Below the pieces are notes generated by a model. That model was given only the letters and a program-made list of their open reading frames with translations. It was not told the origin of the DNA and ran no database searches. From contig JAFLCP010000004.1 in NCBI GenBank assembly GCA_017303505.1, positions 33,943 to 97,942 of the forward strand: a DNA stretch of 64,000 nt. Reading direction: 5' to 3'. Origin of the DNA: Planctomycetota bacterium. GTDB taxonomy: Bacteria; Planctomycetota; Planctomycetia; Pirellulales; Pirellulaceae. Shown here one piece after another: positions 52,989 to 62,025 of this stretch. How positions within the stretch are numbered: the stretch's first letter is position 1; each line of letters opens with the position of its first letter. The position numbers and the translations under genes were made by a program.

Positions 52989-53966
52989 TCACTTGAGGCT
53001 TTCGACAGTAATGAGATCTACCGGAGTCTCGCGATCCTCCACGTTGGCCTGCGGTTCCCCCAGTAGCTTCAGTGCATACTCGATTCCATAAACCGCCAAC
53101 TGATCTCCATGTTGATCCGCAGTTGCCAAGATCGCCCCCTCCTTCATTGCAACTTGCACAGCCTGAATGTTATCAAACCCAACAACCATCACCTTATCGG
53201 TAAGTCCAGCCGATCGAATAGCGGCAATCGCCCCCAGAGCCATACTGTCGTTGCATGCCATAATCGCCTTGACATCCGGGTTCGCTTGCAAAATGGAAGC
53301 AGTGATCGTATTGGCAAGTCCAGTTTCCCATTCGGCGCTTTGAGCCGAAACGACCTTGAGCCCAGCCGCTGAAACCGCATCTTCAAATCCCAGCTTTCGT
53401 TGTTGCCCGTTGAAGGAAGTTCGAATGCCTTCCAAGATGGCAACTTGATCCCCATTCTTTAGACGGCTCGCGAGATACTCACCAACCTTCTTGGCTCCAG
53501 CACGATTGTCAGGACCAACGAAAGGGACCGACAACTTTTCATCGGCAAGAACTTGTCCGTCTAAACGATTATCGATGTTTATCACGACAACCCCAGCCTC
53601 CCGCGCACGCCGCAGCGCTGGGATGAGAGCTTTAGAGTCTGCCGGTGCTATAACGATCGCTTGAACACCAGCAGCCACCATCTCATCTACAAGCGCTACC
53701 TGTCGGCTCAAGTCGCGTTCATCCTTGATTCCATTCACCAGCAACTCGTATTGTTCTTGATGTTCCACTTGATGCTTTTCAGCCCCGGCGGTCATCGTCG
53801 AGAAAAATTCGTTTGCCAAGGACTTCACGATGAGCGCGATCTTGGGACGTTTTATCGCCTCTTTGGCTCCCTTACTTTCTGTTGTAGAGGATTTCTGCGA
53901 ATCACACCCCAAAAAGGAAAACAAAAGCCCCAAACCAATGCCCAATGCAAAGCGTCTTGTCTTCAT
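52989..53966 (-). CDS. rbsB: Ribose-type ABC transporter substrate-binding lipoprotein
   Basis: 325 residues. A lipoprotein signal ends at Cys21 in 'FSFLGCDSQ'. The mature part is a periplasmic binding protein 1-like fold: 'KRPKIALIVKSLANEFFSTMTAGAEKH' at the N-terminus, 'VDEMVAAGVQAIVIAPADSKALIPALRRAREAGVVVINIDNRLD', 'AIMACNDSMALGAIAAIRSAGLTDKVMVVGFDN', and 'ILATADQHGDQLAVYGIEYALKLLGE'. It should capture ribose or a related pentose and deliver it to the permease encoded 31 bp downstream. AGGGA precedes ATG 53966. Confidence 0.92.
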   Translation of the reverse strand: MKTRRFALGIGLGLLFSFLGCDSQKSSTTESKGAKEAIKRPKIALIVKSLANEFFSTMTAGAEKHQVEHQEQYELLVNGIKDERDLSRQVALVDEMVAAGVQAIVIAPADSKALIPALRRAREAGVVVINIDNRLDGQVLADEKLSVPFVGPDNRAGAKKVGEYLASRLKNGDQVAILEGIRTSFNGQQRKLGFEDAVSAAGLKVVSAQSAEWETGLANTITASILQANPDVKAIMACNDSMALGAIAAIRSAGLTDKVMVVGFDNIQAVQVAMKEGAILATADQHGDQLAVYGIEYALKLLGEPQANVEDRETPVDLITVESLK

Positions 53967-54013
53967 AGAAATATCCCTTCATGTCTTTTACACGGCCCAC
54001 GCCGATCATTGTG

Positions 54014-54946
54014 TTATCCCAAAGCTTCTACTTCCGCACGCCAGGGAAGTGATGTTTGAGCCCCCAATTTTGTTGTCGCTAACGCTCCCGCGATACAAGC
54101 TTTGCGACAAGCGAGCCCCAATTCCTGGTATTCACTCAAGTAGGTTGCCAAAGCGCCAATAAATGCATCTCCAGCTGCCGTTGTGTCAACAGCTGTCACT
54201 TGCAATGATGAGACACTTGTAAACTCATCACCATTATTCTTGCGTTCGGCGACACAAGCTCCGTCTTTGCCCAACGTAATAACAACCTTGCCAGCACCTC
54301 GGTCGAGTAACATCTTCGCCGCCGTTGTGGCCGCAGCATAACCATCAACGAGAACTCCCGTTAGCAATTCTGCTTCCGTTTGATTGGGACAGAAAATGTC
54401 GACTTTATAAAATCGGTTGGGAAGCGACTTAGGTGCAGGCGCTGGATTCAGCAAAATCTTGACTCCAGCTGCTTGAGCAATTGCGATCGCTTCATCAACA
54501 GCCTCCAATGGACACTCCAGTTGAACCAACAGCATATCTGCTGACTCAATAACAGACGCAACTTCGCGAATATCGAGTCGGCTTAATTGCCCATTGGCGG
54601 CTGGTACAATCACGATGGAGTTTTGGCCCGAGTTAGCGACCATGACTAATGCCAACCCACTGCCGCAAGCCTCACAAGCCTTCACATATTGGGTCCCAAC
54701 ACCCGCTTCGTTTAAGCACCGCAACAACTGTGGTGCAAAAACATCATTTCCAACACGACCGATGATTTCTACATCAGCCCCCATCTTCGCTGAGGCAACT
54801 GCCTGATTCGCTCCCTTTCCACCACTTACCTCGACGCATTGACTCGCAGCAATGGTTTCTCCGGGTAATGGCAGATGCTCACATCGCAGAACCAAGTCCA
54901 TATTGATCGAGCCAACTACAACAATTTTCGGGCGTCGTTTCTTCAT
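54014..54946 (-). CDS. rbsK: Ribokinase
   Basis: 310 residues. It phosphorylates ribose to ribose 5-phosphate. PfkB-family signatures are 'VVVGSINMDLVLRCEHLPLPGET' (N-terminal), 'SGGKGANQAVASAKMGADVEIIGRVGNDVF', and the catalytic 'VDTTAAGDAFIGALATYL' (the usual GAGD is AAGD here, with the catalytic Asp intact). 'CPNQTEAELLTG' is also typical. It lies 47 bp upstream of rbsB and 35 bp downstream of the nucleoside hydrolase gene, consistent with handling ribose released from nucleosides. Confidence 0.92.
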   Translation of the reverse strand: MKKRRPKIVVVGSINMDLVLRCEHLPLPGETIAASQCVEVSGGKGANQAVASAKMGADVEIIGRVGNDVFAPQLLRCLNEAGVGTQYVKACEACGSGLALVMVANSGQNSIVIVPAANGQLSRLDIREVASVIESADMLLVQLECPLEAVDEAIAIAQAAGVKILLNPAPAPKSLPNRFYKVDIFCPNQTEAELLTGVLVDGYAAATTAAKMLLDRGAGKVVITLGKDGACVAERKNNGDEFTSVSSLQVTAVDTTAAGDAFIGALATYLSEYQELGLACRKACIAGALATTKLGAQTSLPWRAEVEALG

Positions 54947-54981
54947 CGTTGGGTTGCAACTTTCAATACCTACAGCCGATG

Positions 54982-56040
54982 CTACTTCTGCGGTGGCTGG
55001 CTACTCAATTGAACTAACGCTTCAATCACTCGAATCTTTTGCGCATCGGTGAGAGTGAGGTAATGATGTTTTCCCGCTGAGGCTGCTTCGAACTTCGTCT
55101 TGCCGTCGTCCGTAAAATCAACAATTCCGCTTGGAGAAACTCCAAAGTAACCTCGGTCTGGATAGACAGCATACAGAACGCTTGTCAAATCCCAGGTTGG
55201 CCGGTTATGTGGAGGTGGTTCGTACAAAATGTACGATTCGGACAACGGATGATGCTCGACGTATTGGTAATCCTTTAGAATGCTTTCAGCAGGGTAGGGG
55301 ACTGCAATCCCGATTTCGAAACCGCTGTAGACGATGCTACCGGGCCAGTTGCGTACAAGATGCTGTGCCGATTTAATGTCTTGAACGACGTTGTACTCAC
55401 CGTAGCCTGCATTGCCATCGATGGGCATAAATGCTCCAGCCATGATCGACAGCAGTTTCACCTTTTGTGCGACCAACTGCTTGCCACTCATTGGTGAAAT
55501 CGAATCGGCGGATGACTTCAATAAATCGGAAAGATTTGTGGAGAAGCCTACCTGTGCAATCACGACAGATTGATCCGGCGATGCTGCTAACGCTCGTCGC
55601 AATACGACAACAGCAGACTCGGTTTTCTCCTTGGTCAAATCGTGTGGATAGAGGTGCTCACCTTTCTCATTCTTCGCATTAGCGAGCCCCAAGAACTTAC
55701 CGATATCCGGCGTCACACCACTGCTCGTTATTCCAATGGGAACATTACCTCTTCCATAAAATGTGTTAACCGCGTCGACAAAGGCGGGAGCCTCCCTGGC
55801 ATCTTTCGTCAGCGTGACGGCAACTAGCTCCAATTCACCGCGACTCTGCAGCGAATGGATCATTCCCAAGGCAAGCACGTCATCGACATCATTGCCAATG
55901 TCCGTATCAAAAATGAACCGAACGGGCTCTTTGGCGGCAGTTGGCCCCAACGAAACCCAACAGATAGAAGTTAGAGCGAAGGCCAATATCAAAAAGCCAC
56001 GCTGACAAGACTGAGGCCAAAATTGCAAAGACCGGAACAT
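54982..56040 (-). CDS. Exported inosine-uridine preferring nucleoside hydrolase
   Basis: About 352 residues from ATG 56040; the frame continues upstream but that part lacks family similarity. A signal peptide covers about 1-36. The metal- and ribose-binding motif 'FDTDIGNDVDDVLALGM' (Asp45, Asp47, Asp51, Asp53/54) is complete. 'LVAVTLTKDAREAPAFVDAVNTFYGRGNVPIGI' and 'LSIMAGAFMPIDGNAGYGEYNVVQDIKSAQ' are further family segments. It cleaves ribonucleosides to base and ribose outside the cytoplasm; the products fit the ribose importer and ribokinase encoded just downstream. The signal peptide distinguishes it from the cytosolic nucleoside hydrolases of enterics. Confidence 0.88.
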   Translation of the reverse strand: MFRSLQFWPQSCQRGFLILAFALTSICWVSLGPTAAKEPVRFIFDTDIGNDVDDVLALGMIHSLQSRGELELVAVTLTKDAREAPAFVDAVNTFYGRGNVPIGITSSGVTPDIGKFLGLANAKNEKGEHLYPHDLTKEKTESAVVVLRRALAASPDQSVVIAQVGFSTNLSDLLKSSADSISPMSGKQLVAQKVKLLSIMAGAFMPIDGNAGYGEYNVVQDIKSAQHLVRNWPGSIVYSGFEIGIAVPYPAESILKDYQYVEHHPLSESYILYEPPPHNRPTWDLTSVLYAVYPDRGYFGVSPSGIVDFTDDGKTKFEAASAGKHHYLTLTDAQKIRVIEALVQLSSQPPQK

Positions 56041-56382
56041 GAGTGAATCGCTATAGAGGAAGAGTGACCGAGGTTGGATGGATCCATAATGATACCTAAA
56101 GCAAACCGGGAAGTCCCGGAAAAGCGACAACCAAAGGCCAGTCACCTTCCATAAACGGGACACAAAGTCGCCTTATTTTCCATTAAACGGCTCCAGCGAG
56201 CCAGAATAGCGAGGAACGGCCCCTTAGACAATCGGCCCAATGGCAATTGTTAAGAACGTGCGAATTTCCTCAACGTCGTTCTGTCGTTGATTCTTCACAA
56301 AAACCACCACGCTAAACTAAGCCCGGCATCGCTGCCCCTACCTTGGAATTTCCAGTCTCGCTGCGATTTACTCACACGTTTC
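56041..56382. other. Divergent intergenic region
   Basis: About 342 bp between the nucleoside hydrolase and nucleotidyltransferase genes. Open frames run into it from both genes but have no family similarity, so I treat it as leader DNA for both promoters. No repeat or RNA gene is seen. Confidence 0.4.
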
Positions 56383-57138
56383 ATGAACATCGATCCCCGA
56401 GTCGCCCATTACGCCCAAACCCATCCATTCCCGCTGCTGTTCGCAACCATCAGTGGGGCGCATCTTTACGGGTTCCCCTCAGCGGACTCGGATTATGATT
56501 TACGCGGTATACATGTTTTGCCACTGAGCCATGTATTGAAGATGTCGGTTGCTCAGGAAACTGTTGAGCGTACTTCCGTCGAAAATGGTTTGGAGATGGA
56601 TATCGTTTCGCACGATGTGAAAAAGTTCTTCGGTCTTCTCTTGAAAAACAATGGGTATGTTTTGGAGCAACTTGTATCACCATTGATCGTTCGGACCTCA
56701 CCAGAACACGAAGAACTACTTTCTCTTGTTCCGAAAATTGTGACCAAATTTCATGGGCATCATTACCTCGGATTCGCTGAGTCCCAGTGGCGTCTTTTCA
56801 TGCGCGAGAACCCACCACGGATCAAGCCGCTTCTTTATATTTATCGAGTCCTCTTGACCGGTATACATCTGATGAAGACCGGTCAAGTTCAAGCAAACCT
56901 AAGCGAACTAGCTCGCCTCTACCCTCTGCCGTTTATCGATGAGATGATTTCTTTGAAGCGAGAAGGAAACGAGAAGGGGTACTTTACAGAACTCAATCTC
57001 TCGCTGCATGAGATGGAATATTTGAAACTGAGGAAGCAATTGGAGTCCTCAATGGCCCAAAGTACATTACCCGAAAAACCTACTGCTCATGACGCATTAG
57101 ATGATTTGTTGGTACGCATTCGGATGAAGTATTCCTGA
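56383..57138 (+). CDS. Predicted nucleotidyltransferase (YcgL/COG3541-like)
   Basis: About 251 residues from ATG 56383. The nucleotidyltransferase motif is 'ISGAHLYGFPSADSDYDLRGIHVLP', with Gly-Ala-(x) instead of Gly-Ser and the paired Asp37/Asp39 as metal ligands. A third Asp lies in 'GLEMDIVSHDVKKFFGLLLKNNGYVLEQL', the arrangement typical of this uncharacterised DNA polymerase beta-like family. The C-terminal part is helical ('FAESQWRLFM', 'RVLLTGIHLMKTGQVQANLSELARLY'). The target nucleic acid or protein is unknown. It converges on a protein with primase-like features, leaving only 36 bp between stops. Confidence 0.78.
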   Translation: MNIDPRVAHYAQTHPFPLLFATISGAHLYGFPSADSDYDLRGIHVLPLSHVLKMSVAQETVERTSVENGLEMDIVSHDVKKFFGLLLKNNGYVLEQLVSPLIVRTSPEHEELLSLVPKIVTKFHGHHYLGFAESQWRLFMRENPPRIKPLLYIYRVLLTGIHLMKTGQVQANLSELARLYPLPFIDEMISLKREGNEKGYFTELNLSLHEMEYLKLRKQLESSMAQSTLPEKPTAHDALDDLLVRIRMKYS

Positions 57139-57174
57139 AAAATCCGGCAGCCGATTCATGCAAAGAGATCTTAA

Positions 57175-58029
57175 TCAGGCCAACGGCAGTGCGGAGTGCA
57201 CTTGCGATAAACTGTCGTGAATAGCGAGCAGATTCTGCAATCGTTCACAGGCTCCTTCCTCTCCGTAGATTTTCTCGCATGCGCGGAACTTTGTTGCCGC
57301 AGCGTTGTACTCTTGCTCCCAGCGAGAAAAATATTCATCCATTTGGGAACTGCGAGGAAAGTCGATGTCGCAGCGTGGAACACCGATGCGCCATGGCTTT
57401 GCGGTGAGTCGTGCGCGGAACGACTTTTGTCTTTCACATAGCTTTAGATAAAAGGGATCAACGGGGAACTTCTTCATTAACTCGACGCAGCTTGGAGTCA
57501 CTCCCTCAACGGCGCGACTGATTAGGATGGCTCGCCAACCAGCGAAGGTGCGATACAGACGAAAAGAGTCTTGTTGATTCGCTTTGAAGAGTTCGATGAG
57601 TTTTTCTTCTTCGCTTTTAATGGGTGTACCAAACCAACTTGACCAAAGTCCTTTGGCCGCTTTTCGCATGGGCGTTTCTTTGCGGTCCATATCTATGATC
57701 AGCATAACATCGGTGTTCAGCACGAGAACGCCATACCCATTTCGACTAACCCAACCATCAATGCTCCCCTCTTCATTGGCAATCTCCTGAACAATTTCCT
57801 CGCGAGCGGGTATCGCAAAATACTCTTGATTGTGATACCAGTTGTTACTGAAGTCAGCAGACCTGTTCCAACGCTGCTTGGTTTGCCAACATCTTTCCGC
57901 AGCCATTCTTTCGGCTTCTTCGGAATTGTTTTCCGACCAACCCCAACGAGGAATACTCCACGTTCCAGCTGAACCGTCTCGAGCGGGTACTCGCACCCAT
58001 TCACGATGCCAAAATCGTGGTACTTTCAT
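57175..58029 (-). CDS. Unknown protein with a primase-like DxD segment
   Basis: 284 residues, not assigned. The segment 'VLVLNTDVMLIIDMDRKE' ends in Asp113-x-Asp115 after a hydrophobic strand, and 'FRLYRTFAGWRAILISR' (156-172) follows about 40 residues later. This order (strand-DxD, then a Tyr/Arg/Gly strand) resembles the core of archaeo-eukaryotic primases, but no further motif can be confirmed and the match may be coincidental. The C-terminus is helical with several Cys. There is no signal peptide. It is convergent with the nucleotidyltransferase gene, so the two may be functionally linked. The name is deliberately left open. Confidence 0.5.
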   Translation of the reverse strand: MKVPRFWHREWVRVPARDGSAGTWSIPRWGWSENNSEEAERMAAERCWQTKQRWNRSADFSNNWYHNQEYFAIPAREEIVQEIANEEGSIDGWVSRNGYGVLVLNTDVMLIIDMDRKETPMRKAAKGLWSSWFGTPIKSEEEKLIELFKANQQDSFRLYRTFAGWRAILISRAVEGVTPSCVELMKKFPVDPFYLKLCERQKSFRARLTAKPWRIGVPRCDIDFPRSSQMDEYFSRWEQEYNAAATKFRACEKIYGEEGACERLQNLLAIHDSLSQVHSALPLA

Positions 58030-58249
58030 AAGCTTTTCCGTGCTAGGCTTGCGGGTTTGTTGTGGAGTCGCGTGATCGTATTTAGAATGTAGGGCGAAGC
58101 GGAATCAGGAGTTTAACGAACCGCGTTGGTTGCCAGCAAGCATCCGACTGGATCAATGTCGCAAGTTATCCGCACCTAATTTGTTCGCGAATGCAATTCC
58201 TTGTCGTCTCATTCCTCCCCAAACTCGCCCACCTGAAAAGAGCCCAATC

Positions 58250-59149
58250 ATGGACCGCCGACATTTTCTTCGAACCTCATCAAGTGTCGCCATCGCATTA
58301 ACTGCTACCAGTGCTTTCGGTATTGATCCCTTCGTTCGTCCAAAACCCGGAAAGCTGCGTCTGAGCTTGGCAGCCTATTCGATGCGCAAGTATTTGCAGG
58401 GCACAAAAGAGAAGAAGGCCGAAATGGACCTGCATGGCTTTGTGGACTACTGCTATGAGCTCGGCTTAGAGGGAGCTGAACTTACATCGTACTATTTTCC
58501 TGATAAGGTAACCGAAGACTATCTCTTCAGCTTAAAGAACCATTGCCATTTGCGTGGTATTACTATTTCCGGCGGTGCAATTCGCAACGACTATTGCCAA
58601 CCCGATGGCCCCAAACTTCAAGCTGACATTGAACACACGAAAACTTGGATTGACCACTATGCCAAGCTTGGTGCACCTGCCATTCGGATCTTTGCCGGCA
58701 ACCTTCCCAAAGATGCGGACATGGACACTACGTTAAAGCACTGCGCAGCAACTTGTGAGCAGGTCTGCCAATATGCCGCCTCCAGAGGAGTCATCCTGGC
58801 TTTGGAAAATCACGGTGGTGTCACGGCTAAAGCTGAAGGATTACTGAAAATTGTCAAGCAAGTGAATGCCTCACATTTTGGGGTGAACTTCGATTCTGGA
58901 AATTTCCGCTCAACGTCCGATCCGTATCAAGAACTGGCGGCTATTGCCCCTTACGCGGTGAACGCGCAAATCAAAGTCGAGATATTTCCTGATGGCAAGA
59001 AAGAGGATACCGATCTAGCACGCGTTTTATCGATTCTGAAAGACGCAGGGTATAGCGGCTGGGTAGCACTCGAATACGAAGCTGCTGAAGAACCCAAAGA
59101 AGCCATTCCTCGACATGTGGAAAAACTGAAGGCATTGCTACGTGGGTAG
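58250..59149 (+). CDS. TAT-exported TIM-barrel sugar isomerase-like protein
   Basis: About 299 residues from ATG 58250; an upstream in-frame ATG exists but would hide the export signal. The N-terminus 'MDRRHFLRTSSSVAIALTA' is a twin-arginine signal. The rest is a xylose isomerase-like TIM barrel: 'VDYCYELGLEGAELTSYYFPD', 'APAIRIFAGNLPKDADMDTTLKHC', 'VILALENHGGVTAKAEG', 'HFGVNFDSGNFRS', 'NAQIKVEIFPDG', and 'GYSGWVALEYEAAEE'. The Glu, Asp, His and Glu positions of the metal site are present. Export in folded form suggests a metal cofactor loaded in the cytoplasm. Planctomycetes encode many such proteins; the substrate is unknown. Confidence 0.87.
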   Translation: MDRRHFLRTSSSVAIALTATSAFGIDPFVRPKPGKLRLSLAAYSMRKYLQGTKEKKAEMDLHGFVDYCYELGLEGAELTSYYFPDKVTEDYLFSLKNHCHLRGITISGGAIRNDYCQPDGPKLQADIEHTKTWIDHYAKLGAPAIRIFAGNLPKDADMDTTLKHCAATCEQVCQYAASRGVILALENHGGVTAKAEGLLKIVKQVNASHFGVNFDSGNFRSTSDPYQELAAIAPYAVNAQIKVEIFPDGKKEDTDLARVLSILKDAGYSGWVALEYEAAEEPKEAIPRHVEKLKALLRG

Positions 59150-59260
59150 AGCTGCGTTGGTTGCCAAGTCAGCAGAACAATGTTGCCTAATATCTGATGA
59201 GCAAAAGCAACTAGCGGATCGCGGTACGCGCGACTTAAGCAGAGCAAGCGTAGCGATAAG

Positions 59261-60409
59261 CTAGTAGCGTGTCACATGTCGAAGCACAAAAGCTTCATCC
59301 AAGTTCACTTCGTCGGGACGATTGCGGAATTGAAGATGTCGACTGAAGACAAAGCCGAATTCCCACGCATTGAGTTCTTTATTGGCACTCAGCGTTTCGA
59401 GTCCCATCAAGATTTGGTAATCGCGATACGTGAAGACGTCGTTGGAATCATCGGGCATTTCGATATCCCAAGAGCCACCTCCCAAGCGTGCTGTCCAATA
59501 GAGTCGCAGATTGTTTTGTAGTTGCAAATCGATTCGCGGACGAGGAAATACAGCTTCTACACGCAAGCCAGGGTAGGCGCTATCGTGCCAGACCACACCG
59601 ATTACTGGCAAAATCTTGATGTCATCACGATCTAGATATTCAACACCAAAAACCCAGTCCAACTCTTGAGACGGATGATACATTCCGACCAGATGAGCCG
59701 GAAAGCGAACTCCATCTCGTGCGCTATCTTCGAAGTCGCTATAGATTCCCACCGATAAACCGTAGTCGTACGAGAAACATTCGGACAGGGAGTCTTTTGC
59801 TTGGTAGCCGATTTCAAAATCATACAGCCGAGGAGGTAAGGCAACGACCTCTGGACCGGAGAGCAAGTGCAAGTTGAAGTTCATTTCGATGCCTGAGTTG
59901 GCACCGCTATCTTGCCAAGTGTTGCTTCCGAAAGTAAGCCAACCGAACTGATCGCCGTCACCTGGCATGTACGAGGTGTAGCCTTCATCCTCGCGATAAT
60001 GTCGATAGGGCTTGAGCATGAACTCTTTGAAGGAAGGAGGCAAACATGGTTTATCACCATCAATGACTTCCACCGCTTCTTCGATCAATTCCTCAGCGTC
60101 TTCCAACGACATATCAACGGGTGAATCCTCAACGACTACAATTTCGTTTGAAGAGGAGACTTGGTACTCGTCGTTTATCGAAGCTTGTTTAACACCTTGC
60201 GACGAATTGGAATGTGGTGTCGAGACTGATGTATTGGGGCTAGTCACAACGACTGGGCTTTGCAGGCCAGTTGGATCTTGTAGCGGATATGAGGTGACAG
60301 ACGCTGGCACTTGAGGCGATTGTGCGACCAGTGTCGTAGTTGGAACCGTAAAAAGCAAAATGAGCAGAAACGAACCGAGCGGCGATAGTCCGAACCTTTC
60401 CAAGCTCAT
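59261..60409 (-). CDS. Outer-membrane beta-barrel-like protein (DUF6268-like)
   Basis: 382 residues. A signal peptide ends near 'TTTLVAQS'. A disordered Ser/Thr/Val-rich linker (about 30-115) precedes the folded part. From 'GDGDQFGWLTFGSNTWQDSGANSGIEMNFNLHLL' onward the chain is a series of alternating strands ('LYDFEIGYQAK', 'YDYGLSVGIYSDFEDS', 'LDWVFGVEYLDRDD', 'LRLYWTARLGGGSWDI', 'NAWEFGFVFSRHLQF'), as expected for an outer-membrane barrel, ending in an aromatic residue (Tyr). Planctomycetes have many such proteins, some annotated as DUF6268. GGGAG lies six bases before ATG 60409. A strong inverted repeat lies in its leader. Confidence 0.78.
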   Translation of the reverse strand: MSLERFGLSPLGSFLLILLFTVPTTTLVAQSPQVPASVTSYPLQDPTGLQSPVVVTSPNTSVSTPHSNSSQGVKQASINDEYQVSSSNEIVVVEDSPVDMSLEDAEELIEEAVEVIDGDKPCLPPSFKEFMLKPYRHYREDEGYTSYMPGDGDQFGWLTFGSNTWQDSGANSGIEMNFNLHLLSGPEVVALPPRLYDFEIGYQAKDSLSECFSYDYGLSVGIYSDFEDSARDGVRFPAHLVGMYHPSQELDWVFGVEYLDRDDIKILPVIGVVWHDSAYPGLRVEAVFPRPRIDLQLQNNLRLYWTARLGGGSWDIEMPDDSNDVFTYRDYQILMGLETLSANKELNAWEFGFVFSRHLQFRNRPDEVNLDEAFVLRHVTRY

Positions 60410-60923
60410 TTGCGACTCCCAAAAAGACTAGCGGAAACAAGGAGGGGTACCACATAATTCCATCCACCCGTGGAACCCCTCCTCAAGACGCCTCTTATCC
60501 GCGCTTGCTGGGTAGTTACAACTCGGCGTGAGCGATGTCAACATCAAGCTCTCCGCCGAACGATGATTTGATAGCAAAGCCCCGTTTTCCAAGTGCGGAC
60601 CCATTTAGAAGAATCGGCGAGCTTAGTATGGGAACTCAAACCCAACTTATGGGAAAGAACTGCAAATAGGACACTAAGTGGATATCGAGAGGAGATGCAA
60701 TCTAAAAGCGGACGAGCGTCCTCCCGGGTTATCGCGTTTGCTAGCAATGCCTTACGGGGTACAAATTTCGGGCGAAGAGGCAACTGTAGACGAGTTGGGG
60801 TTGGTGTAAAATCGGGGCGACCGCAGCAATCTTGACAGCTGAAAAACCGCGCGCGGCTCAGGGTAACACATCTTGATAGTGGGCCGAAGCCGTGTGCGGT
60901 ATATATCCAATTCGGGCGTTTTT
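60410..60923. other. Intergenic region containing a leader hairpin
   Basis: 514 bp with no convincing gene. The inverted repeat at 60440-60483 is the main structure. The remainder lies downstream of the DUF932-like gene's stop; no T-tract terminator is seen there. Confidence 0.5.
60440..60483. other. Strong inverted repeat in the leader of the outer-membrane protein gene
   Basis: AGGAGGGGT (60440-60448) pairs with ACCCCTCCT (60475-60483). After one A/A mismatch, CCAC (60450-60453) pairs with GTGG (60470-60473), leaving a 16-base loop. It sits 31 bp upstream of the minus-strand start codon. It could be an attenuator, a protein-binding operator or an mRNA-stabilising structure. Confidence 0.65.
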
Positions 60924-61967
60924 TTAGCTTGCCAAGAAGAGATCAGCAAAGGACTGCACATGATCAGCACTTCCTTCCAGGTCATAATCATCAGCCAGGA
61001 AAGAGCCGGTTAGGGCATGGAGCTTGAGAGCTTGATCGTGACTTAGATGATGGGAGGCCATTTCAGTCAAGAAATTCAATAGATCATACACACGACACTT
61101 AGCGGGCAGAACTTTTTGTCGCTTTTCTGAGAGTTGATCGAGGTTAGCCAAACCGTATAACTCCTGCGGCCGCCCCGTCAACTCATAGAGTCGATTGAGT
61201 GCGCTGGAACCAAATTCCGGCTCTGAGAATTTCAATTTAATCAATTGGTTATACACTCGTTGAACTTCGAACAGCGATGCCCAAGAACACTGTGCGACTT
61301 CGAAACGTGCAGCCATTTGCGAATACCCTTTGGCATTGTCGAAGCAACTTAGGGCTCGAATGATGGCGTGTTCTGGATCTTTACCGGTTCGCACTTCCGA
61401 CCGAAAGGCGGGCGTAAAACCGATGGCTCCATTTGCGCAAATCATCCGAAACAAGGACAGATAGATTTGTGGTTCACCAAAGCCGTCGATTGGGGTCTTG
61501 ATGACATAGCGGTTCTTGAATTCATCTGGTCCAATTCGGTATTGGAATTCGCCCGAGCGTGGAATGTGCGTTGATGTAACAAATCCTTCGTGGTATTCGG
61601 TCTCGACAGAGCCGTATGCCTGGACGACACGTTCTACGGTTCCGGCTCGGATGACCGTTCGCTCAGGGCTGCTTACTGCCAGAAGCACATTATTGCCGTT
61701 TTCATGTTCTTCTGAGCAGTACCGAAAATCGTCTGCACGTACTTTTGAGGAGATACGCTGAAATACCTCTTCGTGAGAGAAGTATCGAAATACGGACTCG
61801 GAAATGTGATAGCGACTGAAAAACGATCGCCAAAATCGAGCTGACGGAGCGAACTGTTTTCCGTCGAGCTCGATATTGACGTTGCTTTTCTTGGGGTTCT
61901 TTTCATCGATGATTTTTTCGACCTTGATGTCGCGGAGGTTAGCAAATCCATAATGAATGTTAGTCAT
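60924..61967 (-). CDS. DUF932-like (phage/plasmid-type) protein
   Basis: 347 residues from ATG 61967, chosen because AAGGA lies eight bases upstream; the frame is open further but overlaps the helicase gene. It resembles the DUF932 family found on plasmids and in phage-like regions: 'ARFWRSFFSRYHISESVFRYFSHEEVFQRISS', 'ENGNNVLLAVSSPERTVI', and 'IYLSLFRMICANGAIGFTPAFRSEVRTG'. Its function is unknown. It lies 58 bp after the SF2 helicase gene in the same direction and is probably in its operon. No integrase or phage structural gene is nearby. Confidence 0.65.
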   Translation of the reverse strand: MTNIHYGFANLRDIKVEKIIDEKNPKKSNVNIELDGKQFAPSARFWRSFFSRYHISESVFRYFSHEEVFQRISSKVRADDFRYCSEEHENGNNVLLAVSSPERTVIRAGTVERVVQAYGSVETEYHEGFVTSTHIPRSGEFQYRIGPDEFKNRYVIKTPIDGFGEPQIYLSLFRMICANGAIGFTPAFRSEVRTGKDPEHAIIRALSCFDNAKGYSQMAARFEVAQCSWASLFEVQRVYNQLIKLKFSEPEFGSSALNRLYELTGRPQELYGLANLDQLSEKRQKVLPAKCRVYDLLNFLTEMASHHLSHDQALKLHALTGSFLADDYDLEGSADHVQSFADLFLAS

Positions 61968-62025
61968 GAAAAAATCCTTCTTAATGAGATGTAAGCTTCG
62001 GACGGAATCAATTTCTATTTTTCGT

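Noticed and set aside
57175..58029. Firm assignment of this protein as a primase
   Set aside because: Only two loose motifs agree; kept as an unknown protein with the resemblance stated as a hypothesis.
58123..59166. Identical 13-bp repeat (GCGTTGGTTGCCA) on both sides of the TAT-exported sugar isomerase gene (58123-58135 and 59154-59166)
   Set aside because: In 64 kb about thirty 13-mer matches are expected by chance, and no transposase or other sign of insertion is present.
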